A stretch of DNA of 64,000 bases from Oscheius tipulae (taxonomy: Eukaryota; Nematoda; Chromadorea; Rhabditida; Rhabditidae). The stretch is from contig JASJZH010000004.1 in NCBI GenBank assembly GCA_037178975.1, positions 2,790,001 through 2,854,000 on the forward strand, read 5' to 3'. The translations under genes were made by a program, and so were the position numbers. Every line of letters begins with the position of its first letter. Position 1 is the first letter of the stretch. Below are positions 14,001 through 25,228 of the stretch, in pieces. A model generated the notes under the pieces. The model did no database searches. It was given only the letters and a program-made list of their open reading frames with translations, and was not told the DNA's origin.

Positions 14001-17000
14001 GTAGTCTGCCAGAGGCCAGGCCTGGTTCAAGAGGGCAACCTCCAAAGCCGGACAGGCTCCGTTTTTCAGAATGGGACATCCGATGGTCAGAAGACGATCC
14101 AGGACAGTTCTCTCGACAGACTCCAACTCGAGAGTTGCGCCTGCAAACATGAAACTGTTTAGTGGAACGAGACAGAGTTGTGTGGTTAGATGCAAAGCGT
14201 TACTTTGGACAGGAGGAGGTTCAACTCGCAGCTGTTGTTGTTTACGGGGCCTTATTCCGATAAATGGGTTATTGCCAAAAACGGAGACAGCTGGAGTTGG
14301 TTGCTTTGCAGGCACAATGACACCACCGTCTAAAAGAAGCATGCATGGCACAACAAAAAAGACAAGCAGGATCTGGAATTCACTCACTTTGGCAGGATTC
14401 GGCAAAGATGACGATCAAATCTTCTTCAGTGATTAGGGGCTTTCCATCCAGCAGAGCTTCCAAGGACTTGAGCAGTTGATTGGCCAGGTTGTATTGTTTC
14501 TCGCGAATAGCACAGGCTGTGATTTGAGCCATCGAGGTTGTGTTCTTGCCCAAAGTATCCAGAAGCACATAAACCATTGCAGCCCAATCCAATCCTCTCT
14601 TGACAATTTGAGCCGGTATAGTCGAATTGGGAACAACCTCTTCCACTTCCTTCAGACTGTTCCAGATCCATTCTACCTCCTTCTTCTTCTCTCTTTGCAC
14701 CTCGATGACCTTCTCAGTCACACTACTGTTGGCCTGGATCAAAGTCAGAGACACTCCTTGCCGTCCTTTCAACACAGCCAAAGCAAGAGGAGTATTCCCA
14801 TTGTTGTTTTTGACTGTGACATTGGCTCCTTTCCTCAGTAAAGTGACAGCACAGATATTGGCTCCGGCAGCAGCAGCAAAATGAAGAGCCGTATTCCCGT
14901 TGATGTCGGCCACGTTCAGTTCGGCCTCGTTGATGTTCATTGCCAGAACCGAGACAATAGCTATCGGATCCTTCTGCTCGAGACAGAGTTCTCTGTCGCA
15001 CAGCTGAGCGAAAGAGGCAAAGGCGTAGTGCATGGCCGTTCTTCCGAAGTCGTCTTGCTCGGCCACTGCGCTCTTGTTCACCAGCCATTCAATCGGTTCC
15101 AGAACGGAGTTCGCCGAGCCATCGCAAAATTGTACGGCAACATGAAGAGGTGTGGCTCCTTTGTTATTTCTCTCTCTAGGCACTCCCTTAGCCTCCAATA
15201 TCTTCAAGAGAGACAGTGTTCGATGATGATTGCTCTTGGCCGCATGGTGCCAGGCAGAGTTCCCGTCAGCATCCTTGGCCTTCCAATCATCCGGACTCAT
15301 CGACAATTCTCCCACAAGATCAAAGTGTGTGTTTTCGATAATCTTGATTAGGAGGCTCTTCTTCAGTTCTTTCCCTAAATGCTCTTTGCTCAGGGTATGA
15401 ACTAAACCTACACATAGTTCCTTCCTTCTGCCCTGCCAGAATCGCATTGTGGAATCCATTTGTCAGATTTTGTTCTTTCGAAACTTGAAGCAGGTAGCGG
15501 AGAGCAGCAACGTTGCTGGTCAGCGCCACGAAGGAGAGTGGTACTTTGTTGATTTCTTGGAGCAACAGATTCCTATACATGATTCCACAACGGTAGTTAG
15601 AGTAAACTCACGATAGTTGACCACTCTCAGATGCCTTTTTGACTAAAGTTTTGAGCAGCTGAAGAGATCCGTCTTCGAGGGGAATGTTGAAAGAGTAAAC
15701 GACGAGACTGACGGTTCCTCGCGTATCGGTCTCTTCCAGAAGTAGAGTCGGAGTTTCTGGATAGATTTCACATGCCCAGTCGACAATTTCGCACATGTAA
15801 TCCATGAAGGGCTGAAACTGTCTATTTTTTTCTGAAGTCTCTCTTAAACCTTGGAATTCTCGTTATGATGTCCCTTGTGACGTGTAGAGTTCAGGGAATG
15901 AACTAGTGCCAAGATTGGCTCTTGCTCCGCTGAGTTCTTCTCACGAAGCCAGTTAGAAAGCTCTATCGGCATTTGTTTCTGCAGTTCCTTGAGAATTGGA
16001 AGAATGTCGTAGTGTTCCTTTGGTGGATGTTGGTCAGACCAGTCATCACCGTTCCAGATCGTTATGGGTACCTTGAACATCGCGTGTAAGAAGTTTTCTT
16101 CACTGGTCCTAAACCCAAATTGCTCAGGTTTCCAATTCGAATCACCATTTCTGTTTGAACAGTTCCTTCACATCGGCTGACTCCAGCATCCAGTTGAAAA
16201 TTCTCAGATTTCCGTTATCTAGAGCCAGATGGAGCGGAGTCTCCTGGAACTGATTCCTGGAATTGACACTACTGGAAGCCTTCTTGAACAGCTTGTCGTA
16301 GCAACGTCGATACTGCTGTTCTGTCATTCCCTTTTTCTCCTTATCGCCCGACTTTCTCAGCTTGATCTTGAGACTGGCAAAGTCATGTAGAATCGTGTTG
16401 TGGTAACTGTCTGTCAAGGAACAGTCGGCTCCTTTGTCGAGCAACTGAAGACTGATTGTTAGAACAGCAAGTTGAACCTACATAATCAATCTGCTCCGGT
16501 AGCTGGTCGTGAACATCCGCGTCGGAGAAAGCCAAGAGACACGAGAGGAGAGTGTATCCGTCCGAATCCTTGGCATTGATATTCACGTGATCCTTATACT
16601 CTCCGTCCAGAAGCCACGAAACAATACCGTAGTGTCCTTTCAGGAACGCGACAGTCAAGGGTGTTATCTTCCAGTCGTTCTCCAGACTGAGGCAGGACGA
16701 ATCGACCCCGGCAAGCAGTTCCAGACAATGCAGCCAGCCATATGCAGAGGCGTAGTGAGCAGGAGAGTTCCCGGACGAGTCGCCTTTCAGAAGATTCGCT
16801 CCCATTGACAGTAGATATGCTGCCGTGTGATGTTGACCATTGAGGACGGAGTATGTCAGAGCTGTTCTCTTCTTCTTGTCCTTTGCCTCGATCAACGCTC
16901 CTTTCGCTACCAGCAGCTTGGCTACCTCCAAATATCCAAGGGAACAGGCTAGCTACAATGAACTCTGTATTCAGTGCAATCAAGTTTGTTTTGTTTGAAA

Positions 17001-19007
17001 TCTGACAGTAGTTAGGGAGTTGGAGGAAGCAGTTCTTTGTCAAGTCAGTTTGGGAGATTAGGACATTGAGAGTAGCTTGCTTACGACTTAATAGTTCTGC
17101 TATGTACTTCCCTAACAGAATATAGTGGTGGCAGGAGGTAAGGATTCTGATTATAACCAAAATAATCTACTCGACTCACCATAAGAGGAGTCACTTTGTT
17201 CGTGGGAGTAGATGACGGGGCATCCGGAAGCACCGTCTCATTGTCTAATAGAGTTTTGACCACTTCCTTGTGTCCATGCTTCACAGCCAACAGAAGAGCG
17301 GTGTCTCCTTCTCTGGTTCTGGCATTGATCAGCGATTTGGCTGGTAGAGGACCTTCGTTGTCATCGCCCTTCTCCAGTTTCAAAATTGCATCCAGAAGGA
17401 CCTTGACAGTCTCAGCTCTTCCCGCTATGGCTGCCACATGAAGAGGACTTTGATGTTTCTTGGTCAGCATACTGGGAGCAGCTCCGTTTTTGAGCAAGAA
17501 CTGTAAAGCTCCTGGACTACGATTCACGGCGGCTGAAAAGTCTTTTTTTTTTGGGGGTAGAAACTGCGTGCTAACCGTAGTGAATCGTGTACCAGTTGTC
17601 TCTATCCGGAACATTGATATTGGGATCGACTGAACGCAATTGCTCCAGCATCTGAAGTACTCTGATTATCAAAGTCCTCAATATGAAACCTTGGCTCCAT
17701 CTGGATTGATCGCAGCCGTGTGCAGAGGAGTGATGTCCTTGTTACCGAAACACTTTTTAACTACCGAAGCCCCCAAGATCTTCTGAGGTAGCTTGCCTCC
17801 GAGTCTGAAACTATTGTAACCATCTTCCTCCAAATAACCCACGTCAAAGTTATTCTATGCAGATCGTTGCAACAGTACTGTGCTTCAGCAGAGGCAATGG
17901 CTTGAGCCAGTTCACAGTGTCCTCGTCGAACAGCCACCACCACCTGTGTCTCCAACTGATGCATTTGAAAAGCTGTAATCGTTTTTTGCTATAGGCAAGT
18001 ACGACTTACAGCTGTGTTTGAGTTTACTCATCCTCAGCAGTTCTTTGTAGTCTGTACCGTCCTCAATCAACTCATCCAAAGCATCTCGGTCATAACGACT
18101 CGACGGAGCCTCGTAGCTTAGAAAGGCGTTGTTGCCTTCTCTCCCTCCTCGACTCATCTCAATTGCCCGAGTGGCTCTTCCCAGCATGTAGAAGTTTCTC
18201 TGCCCAGTCGACTTCTGAACTCATTCCTTGGTTTGCTTGTCAACTCGACCGACCCGTTGTAGCATGTTCGGTTCCGGGTGAATCCGTTTCTTCTCGTCAA
18301 CAGCCTCCTTCAACTTATGGAACTCCTCGACGAGTTTCGAGTCTCTTGACATCCTGGTAATCGTCTCCGCAGTCCTTCCATCACTGTACGAGAAGGTCTT
18401 GTAGAAAGCGTCGGCGCTAATCTTGTTCGACTTCATCACAGTCTTCAACTCGGTCAGATTGTTTCTTAACAAAGCCCGAATCAGCCATCTGTGATAGGTG
18501 TTAATGCTCACAAACTCCGGAGGCGAACTGTCGGATAGAAAACTGTTCTCCTAAAAGCATTTCATTGCTGTTTCCGGATTGAACTCACCTTGTCCACACT
18601 GATGTCTCTTGGTATTAAACGATCGTTTCCCTTCTTCGACTGGGATGCCTTCTTCGCTCCCTTCTTCACCTTCCCCGCATCTACCTTCTTGATGCCCTTC
18701 TTGTTGTTATTCTTGTCCTTCAACTTTTTTGGAACGGGCTTCTTGCTCTTCTTCGAACGAGTCACTTGAAGTGTTAAGCTAGCAGGAGCCTGGTATAACT
18801 TCGTCTGGACTCGGTTCCGTTTCACTAGACTCGCTGAAAGAAATTTCGTCAACGTTAATTTGATAGCAAACATGGGATCGACGAGCTCCCCAGTTTCTTC
18901 ACTGGCATCGGATGACGGATTCTTGGTACCTTCCTTATATCCGAAACGGTTTTGGCCGGACCTTTGACAGGAATAGTTCGACGAGCTGTTGTCTTGACCA
19001 CGACCAT
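11068..19007 (-). CDS. pme-5: Poly(ADP-ribose) polymerase with ankyrin repeats and WGR domain (tankyrase-like, PME-5 type)
   Basis: Transfers ADP-ribose from NAD+ onto proteins, probably in the nucleus. The ATG at 19007 follows TTTTCAGGA, a splice acceptor. A Lys-rich, NLS-like N-terminus (19.0-18.6 kb) is followed by a long series of ankyrin repeats (about 18.0-13.1 kb; for example NGNTPLALAVLKGRQG and GVPRERNNKGATPLHVAVQ). An acidic Glu tract lies at 13.47-13.39 kb. A WGR domain is at about 12.64-12.42 kb (NVFTNWGRIGSGDGEYQNTP), then the helical PARP regulatory domain (12.3-11.7 kb) and the catalytic domain (11.6-11.07 kb). The H-Y-E triad is intact: LLHGTRAVN, GDGIYLADCFGKS and NNYSEFIIRD, which predicts chain elongation rather than mono-ADP-ribosylation. 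About twenty short introns interrupt it. Architecture matches C. elegans PME-5; vertebrate tankyrases have a SAM domain instead of WGR. Confidence 0.88.
13393..13420. repeat. CTC/GAG trinucleotide run inside the PARP gene
   Basis: A near-perfect run of CTC repeats on the plus strand (GAG/GAA on the coding strand) that encodes the Glu tract between the ankyrin region and the WGR domain of the PARP gene. Such runs vary in length by slippage. It is in frame and coding here. Confidence 0.85.
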
Positions 19008-20428
19008 TCCTGAAAATATCCAAGTGAGGGAGAAAACGGCCCAGTTTCAAGGGCGATGGCGGCTGATTCACAGAGGGACAAATAAATGGCAGAGAGGGAG
19101 AGCGGGTGGCACAAAACGAAAAAAAAGAGGCATATGTTGCCAGGGGAAACTGAGGCAAAAGAGAAAACTATGGTCTTTGTGGTCAATTTTAGAGGAAGAG
19201 GATAGGAGGAGAACGATGAAAAGTTTAGAAAGTTGAATGGGTGCGGCTGGCAGAGAGATAAGGGAAACACAATGGCGCGAATGTACACACGAACAAACTC
19301 ATAAAGAGACGGCACAAAATCCGACGAATCCTCTTTGACATTCTTAGTACCCTCAATGAACTTCCAAAATTATAAAAAGAACGAGACTATCCGGAAGACA
19401 AAGACACTTTAAGAGTACAAGTCAAGGGCAAAAGACAGAGCAACTGGTATTCTTAAGAGATCTTCAAGAGAGAAAACTCTGCTGGATGATCGTCGAGGGT
19501 GCCTTATATAGAGCTCCACCTCCTCGACCGTATCGCTTGCGAAAGCGAGTCGTCCTGATAGTGGTTATCGGTTGTGGACGAGGATGGTTACGAAAGACCG
19601 ACTTTAAAACTACAGTTCTCTATCCTAAACAACATGTCCCCTTCTCAGGAGTCATCAAGTAGAAGAAAGTTCTCAACGATGCATGGAAAGGTCTCTTCCC
19701 TCCCTATTTCGTCTTTTTGTCCCCCTTCTCCGGCTGTCATTATCCCTTTGACATTCTTATTACCCCCTATGAACTTCGTTTTGCTCTTTTGCACTCTTTA
19801 TGTGGTTGTGCTTTTGAATATCCTCATTGATCAAACTAGGTCCAAACCTTCCTAAAGGGCTGTTCCCGGAAATGATGATTTTTTCACTTTTCCGGAAGAG
19901 ATAAGACTGCAAAGAGTTGGCTGATAGTATATTCAGAACGATTAAAGAACTCAAAATTATGGGAAAGTCCTTTATCCGTCTTCACCCGAACATTCTCCTC
20001 GTGATAGTGAGAGATCAAGCACGATTTCAGCACATTTTTGTTTACTTTGGTTCTGCGACTTGATGTTCACTGGAGATAAGAAATTAGAGATTACATTAAA
20101 AGGGAAACACCAAGCGACCAATGTCCTTTTCAAAAAATGAGACGAAAAGTGTGAAAAAAGGCAAAGGAGCGAAAGTGCTCGTTGTTTATTTGGTTGTTGC
20201 CAACCGACGGCCGCTTGCGAAACGCGCGCCGAGGACACCCGGGGTTTTACCGACGAGAGCGAAACACATGTGTGGAGTATGCGGTTTTTGATCAGAACAG
20301 CTCGTTTGTCAGTAGTCGTTGGCAGTAACAATTGCCAAAACTTTTTTCTAGAGCTAGATACCGATTGTATAAGAGAAGATCCAGTGTTTATTGTAGTTGA
20401 TTTCATGGGAATAGGGTTATCCGTGGAA
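19008..20428. other. Intergenic interval, mostly featureless
   Basis: Between the PARP start and the serpin-like fragment I find no convincing exon. It contains the TATA-like site listed separately and AT/TC-rich stretches. Short open frames around 19.6-19.9 kb and 20.0-20.4 kb lack splice context or family resemblance and look like chance. Confidence 0.4.
19505..19510 (-). promoter_or_regulatory. TATA-like box upstream of the PARP gene
   Basis: The minus strand reads GCTCTATATAAGGCACC here, a good TATA box orientation for the PARP gene about 500 nt downstream. The PARP ATG lies directly behind a splice acceptor, so a 5' UTR exon could start here. Functional use is inferred only. Confidence 0.3.
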
Positions 20429-20607
20429 TCATCCCGCGAATAAGATGGTCTTCTTGTAGAGCACATGGTAGGCGAACGGGCGATTGGCATCGACATCGAA
20501 GTTCTTCTTCATTCTGATACCTTTTTTATTTTTTCGAACTGATTGTCCTCCAATTTCATCCAGATTGCATTTTCCGTCTCCGAGCCGCATCTGTTCGAGC
20601 ATCTGAT
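20429..20607 (-). pseudogene. Serpin-like C-terminal fragment
   Basis: The minus frame ends NRPFAYHVLYKKTILFAG then TGA (20429-20431). This resembles the serpin C-terminal signature, in which an Asp/Asn-(H/R)-Pro-Phe motif is followed some residues later by TILFxG. The preceding stretch (LDEIGGQSVRKNKKGIRM) is where the reactive loop should be but lacks the EEGTEAAA-type hinge. No upstream exons encoding the ~300 residues of the serpin body were found; a short MKLVDMFNRVEKRNLI frame at 20702-20655 does not join in phase. It is probably a degenerate remnant, or a short unrelated protein with a chance match. Confidence 0.35.
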
Positions 20608-20957
20608 CTAAGTAAGGTCAAACATATCTCAATTTGGAACTTGAGCATACGCACGATGAGATTCCTTTTCTCGACGCGGTTGAACATGTCCACCAGTTTC
20701 ATGCCCGACACAGCTTGCTCAGGGCGACCTCCTTACTCGGAAAACCAGCCACAGTACGAAAACTCTGCTCCTGTTCTGTGTAGGAATTTCATTCAAAGAT
20801 TTACAAGAAGAATATTTAGCTTCGTAAAGAGCTCGTATTTTTACTGCCAGTGTTTCATTTTGTTAGACTTTCCTCATACTTCCCCAAAAACTGGATCATT
20901 TGTTCCTGTCCTCATTACTTGCTATTATTGAGTTTCTTCAAAGGAATAGTTTGTAGA

Positions 20958-22407
20958 ATGGGCAAAGCGGGAGGTCTAGCCGCGCTGATGGCAGGAGATT
21001 CTGTTGTAAAGAAGAAGGGTACAAGAGGACAGAAGGTTCAGAAAGCCATCAAGTTGGATCCTCAAAATCAAAAAGAAGAGGGTTTTGTTCAGAGCCTCAA
21101 GTCTGCACGTATTCCTCGTCCTCTTCTGTATTTTCTACATCCTGGTCGGAGCGGCTCTGTTCCGCTATCTCGAGAAGGATCACGAGGAGAATGTTCGGGT
21201 GAAGACGGATAAAGATTACCATTTTCTGGTCGAACAGTTTATGGATCAGGCGGTTATGTTGAAGGAGACGATAACTGACGAAGACACTCTGAACTCGTCT
21301 CTCACTGCCCTCCTCGACCAACACACTCAACGATTGTTCGACCTGTACACTGATCCTGTTAGTTGCTCTCCCTATCTATCTTATTGTAACTTCAGATCGC
21401 ATTGAACTACTTCGACAGTCTAGTCTACAGGATGGGTAAGTATCGTCGACTGTGGACACAAGACTCTGCTGTGTTGCTAACAAGTACTACCATGGTTCCT
21501 GTGGGTAAGTGTCCACTCCAGGACAAAAAATCAAGTTTGAGGATTCGGATTGGTAACTCCGATGACCCTGTACGGTCGTCTCTTCCTCATACTCTACGCT
21601 CTCATTGGCATTCCTCTGACTCTGGTCACAATGGACGACTTGGGAAGATTCCTCTGCGATGCCATCTACAAGCTGCTCAAAGAGGTTCCATTCCAAATAA
21701 CTGAAATTGACAGGTTCAGAACTTGACTGCTTTGACAGTCACCCTACTAGTTATTTTGGTAATGTACCCAGTTCTCGGGGGCATCTGGATCCATCTGGTC
21801 AGCACAATGACACTCTTCGACTCTATCTACTACTGTTGTATCACGATTTTAACCGTCGGATTCGGAGACATTGAGTCAGTGTCTCTTGTCTGATAATCCC
21901 CTTTCAGTCCACCTATCGCCGTTCCCGGCCTGGTCATTTTCATCGTTCTCGGAGTCACTTTGGTCACAATCTCGGTTTGTAGTGGTGAATCCAAGTAGTA
22001 CAGGAAATAGGTCGATGTCGTAGCCACCCAGGCCATCCATCGATTCCATTACATGGGTAGACACATTGGCAAAGCAAGGGAAGTGGCTGAAAAGATGATG
22101 CAGGTATGGTGATTCTAGTTCATTATACGTTTGCAGATTGCCCAAAAGATCAACATTTCGAAGGGACTTGGTTTGGGAATGGCCTCTCTTGCGGGCATGG
22201 CCCGAATGGGCATGATGATACAGGTGGTTTAGATATTATTCATAAAATAATAAAACTCAGGTGACTCCCGGGAATCCAGAGACGACTACCTCTCTGCTTA
22301 ACAGACAGCAATCCACAAAGTCTGCTTACGACCCTGACTTGGACGTGGCTCTGATTGACATGAACCACGTCGTGCAGACAGAAGACGATCTTCCGTGGAT
22401 TGACTGA
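20958..22407 (+). CDS. Two-pore-domain potassium channel subunit (TWK family)
   Basis: K+ leak channel of the plasma membrane, working as a dimer. The start at 20958 follows TTTGTAG. The N-terminus is short and basic (MGKAGGLAALMAGDSVVKKK); a phase-2 intron leads into TM1 (HVFLVLFCIFYILVGAALF). An extracellular cap follows, then the first pore loop STTMVPVGFGLVTP (split by an intron in the glycine codon), TM2 (RLFLILYALIGIPLTLVTM), TM3 (LLVILVMYPVLGGIWIHLV), the second pore loop CCITILTVGFGDI and TM4 (VPGLVIFIVLGVTLVTI). The cytosolic tail ends DDLPWID. The second filter (TVGFG) is canonical; the first has Pro where Thr is normal (PVGFG). The arrangement of four membrane segments with two P-loops makes the family secure; which TWK is not clear. 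Confidence 0.88.
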
Positions 22408-22440
22408 CTTATTCTATTGTAAATAAACTAAAATTTAATC

Positions 22441-23553
22441 CGAGACGGTTGGGGTTGCTGAATAAGTCCCGTCGAGCATAAAATAGTATAACTTATTCAT
22501 CCGTTTATTTGCAATAAAATAAAGGTGAATAGAATAAAAGCAGCTAATCTTGCACCACCTTGGTGCTACTCGTGTTTTGGAAAATTATGTCTTTCATCAA
22601 AGGCGGGCTAAAACTGAAAAATCAATGACGCGAGGATATTTTAAAATAGATATAACAAGGAAAAATCTATTGGACGACCTCGTAGAACACGCTCGCAAGA
22701 TGGAATCGGATTAAGAAGGCAAGAAGACTGGAGACGATCTGGTCTAGGAGGAGAGTATGGATCAGCTGCTGCTCGTGCATCGAGCCTCGCCACAGGAGCG
22801 CCAAGTTGGGAATTGTCAGGTTGTTGATCTCAATCCATCTAAAACTAGGCGACGTTTTTTGAGGAAAGGAAGATCCATTGTAGACAGGTTTTCAGCGAGT
22901 CTTAAAGCGCATAATAGAAGGTATATAGCTACCTATTTGAGCCTTTGTACGGCCCGATTCTTCTTTTTCTTCTTTGCAACTGCAACTAACTTCAAATAAA
23001 AACAAAAGGGCAATGAGTGTTACCAGTCGGCTTCGCTGCCTGGTCGGCGGTTTTATTGAGCAATGAACAAAAACAGACACGTTCACAATATCTCCTAATA
23101 GATAAGTCGCTAACGCTCCTAGCGGAGCGACTCACTGTCACGGCTAAGTTTGTAACTTGAACTGTTCTAACTTGGTTTGTCAACTCTAATCTAGGATAAT
23201 ACTTGACAGAAAAGGCCACAAACATTGTCAAGTGTTATCCCAGATTAGAGTTGATACATGTCGCATACGTCTCTTGCAAATTGTAAAGATAGGATTTGCT
23301 TCTTCAGCAATAAAACGTGCCTCGAAAGTCAGGGCTGTAATTCGGTTTAATGACTTTCTTAATGAAATCTGTATGTATAATGCCACAATCTCGTCTCGAT
23401 TTAGTCGGCGTACCATTCTGATGGTTTGAATCGTATATTGCTGACCGAAGAAGACCCTCTCTACATAAACCGGCCTATTTTATTGCAAACAAACGGATGA
23501 ATAAGTTTATACTCGACGGGACTTATTCAGTCAGCTCGACCCCAGCCGTCTCG
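22441..23553. repeat. Inverted repeat, ~80-bp arms around a ~0.95-kb spacer
   Basis: The left arm (22441-22521) begins CGAGACGGTTGGGGTTGCTG. The right arm (23476-23553) read on the minus strand begins CGAGACGGCTGGGGTCGAGC. Both continue through GAATAAGTCCCGTCGAG, ACTTATTCATCCGTTT and TTTGCAATAAAATA, with a few substitutions, a 4-nt indel and a ~7-nt indel. The right arm contains the last codons, stop and AATAAA of the minus-strand secreted-protein gene. The left arm is therefore either an inverted copy of that gene end or a terminal repeat of a mobile element. The spacer has no convincing gene. Confidence 0.85.
23180..23254. repeat. Near-perfect hairpin, 29-bp arms, 17-nt loop
   Basis: Arms 23180-23208 and 23226-23254 (starting TCAACTCTAATC and ending GATTAGAGTTGA) pair over 29 bp with about two mismatches. 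It lies inside the spacer of the larger inverted repeat. A second, shorter palindrome (AGTCGCT...AGCGACT) sits about 70 bp to the left. Such nested palindromes are typical of small non-autonomous DNA elements, and could also form a hairpin RNA if transcribed. Confidence 0.8.
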
Positions 23554-25228
23554 TAATCTTCTTCGGAAGAAATCTCGTCCTCGACCGATCTCTTCTGCTT
23601 CTTTTCGACCTTGATCTGGCTCGGAGGAATTCCTTGTTTCTTCGCATCAAAGTACTTTTCGAGACTGTTGATCTGATTCGTGACTTCGACAACCTTGGCT
23701 GCGGGAAGAATCTCTTTGATGGCGTCCTCTACGAACAGCTGATTGATGTATTTGACAGTCTGTAAGGAATCATTGTATGTCTCAAAATGTTAAACCATTC
23801 GGTGCTTGGCCGGCAGATTGTTCATGTAGTCTAATACAGCCTGCATTTTGTCCTTGCTGACGAGGGTCTGATTGGCCTCGATTGCTCTCAGATCCTGAAC
23901 TCATTGATTCAGATTGCTTTAGCAAAATAGATACCTTGTAATAGCCGGGCAAAGCCGCGACAAGCTGATCAATCTGATCATGATAGTTCTTCTGCATTGT
24001 GTCCGTCTTCGTAGTCAATTCGTTCACAATGTCTCCTTTTCCACAGGCAGAACCCCATTGAGCAAACTTCGTCTTGAAGTCTTGAGTCGTAGAAGACAAG
24101 GCACTGGCTGACAGCATTTTAAACGAGGTCCTATATTCGACATGAGGTCAAAACCACTGAACAAAACTACTGGCACTCGGGAGTCAGATTGGCAATAAGC
24201 GACTGAACTTGGGATCCTGCCAAGATGTTGCTCTTTCCAGACAACTGGGATCCGTTTCCAGTGAACATGGTCAACATCTGACCGCCATGCTTCTTCGTGT
24301 CTTTCTTTCCGCCGAAAAAGGGCAACACGGTCTCTCTGATCGGATTCGTGCCGTTCGTCTTGACTATCAGAGGCATAATCTGAACACGAGGATCCGAGAC
24401 CTGTTGGATCTGGACATTAGTTGAGTTCTTCTCGGGTCTGTGCAGCGTGTTGCCCTTCCTAAACTTTTTCATTGATAAAAGTGATCGCTTTAGGCAACTT
24501 GTTGGAGACAGCAACTGGCGGAATAAAGTTGTTGACGATGCTGTTTTCAGGAGGAGAGATCGCCACGCCTTTCGGAATTCTAAACGCTCTGGAATACTTG
24601 GTTAAAATCCAATCTAACCCAGTGCTCTTATGCTTGGTTTCCTTGCTAGTTGTCGTTGTTTGAATATCTCCAGTCTTTCTATGAATAATTGAATGTGATC
24701 TGAACCCCTATGTCCTACCCAAAACCGTTGGAGGAAGTCTGAATGATGGTCGGGATATTCTGCTGCTTTCCGAAGATGTCATTCAGAAGTTTGGAAGAGC
24801 CTCTGGAACACATTGCTCGCTAAATCAACAGAAAGCTCACAAAGCAAGAGGTAATTGCTCTTTTGTCGAATCATCCTGAACACTGGGAGCAGCGGCTGGA
24901 GGTGCACTATAGATTGTCCCAGTTAACAACAAAAGGCATACACTCACATGGCCAAGGGACGAATAAGAGCATCATTTTGTTTGAAGTCAAATGTTTGGAA
25001 TGTTGGACTGTAATTTAACTAGTAGGGAAAAGATCCGGAACTTACAGAACAGACTCCTTGGATACGGAAGCCTGACTCTCTCTGAAAAAATATGTCATTT
25101 GATAAGGTAGCCAAGGAAAAAACCAAAATTCTGTACCAGACAACTCACAAATTCGAAGGGTTGTTGGGGAGGAGAATAGCCGAGACTGCTGGAACTAAAA
25201 GTCCCAAAAGAAGTGACGACGGTTTCAT
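23523..25228 (-). CDS. Secreted helical protein, unknown function
   Basis: Probably secreted. The start at 25228 gives the signal peptide MKPSSLLLGLLVPAVSA. Several very short exons follow (ESQASVSKESVL; PTFQTFDFKQNDALIRPL), then a Pro/Ala patch, CSRGSSKLLNDIFGKQQN, a 40-nt intron joining VSN to KKGNTLHRPEKN, and a large exon ending NLTPECQ. The last exons form a Lys/Gln/Asp-rich helical region (FKTKFAQWGSACGKGDIVNE, DTMQKNYHDQIDQLVAALPG, KMQAVLDYMNNLPAKH) and end with the acidic tail SSEEDYETAGVELTE. The helix-rich C-terminus is reminiscent of nematode secreted SXP/RAL-2-type proteins, but I do not claim homology. The stop and polyadenylation signal lie in the right arm of the inverted repeat. 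Confidence 0.6.

Noticed and set aside
14881..15351. Plus-strand frame of 156 codons
   Set aside because: Antisense to ankyrin repeats of the PARP gene, which are clear on the minus strand.
19560..19620. tRNA-like string GATAGTGGTTATCGG
   Set aside because: No GGTTCGANTCC box, acceptor stem or anticodon arm can be folded around it.
22441..23553. Autonomous transposon with a transposase between inverted repeats
   Set aside because: No transposase-like frame in the 0.95-kb spacer and no obvious target-site duplication. Described only as an inverted repeat.
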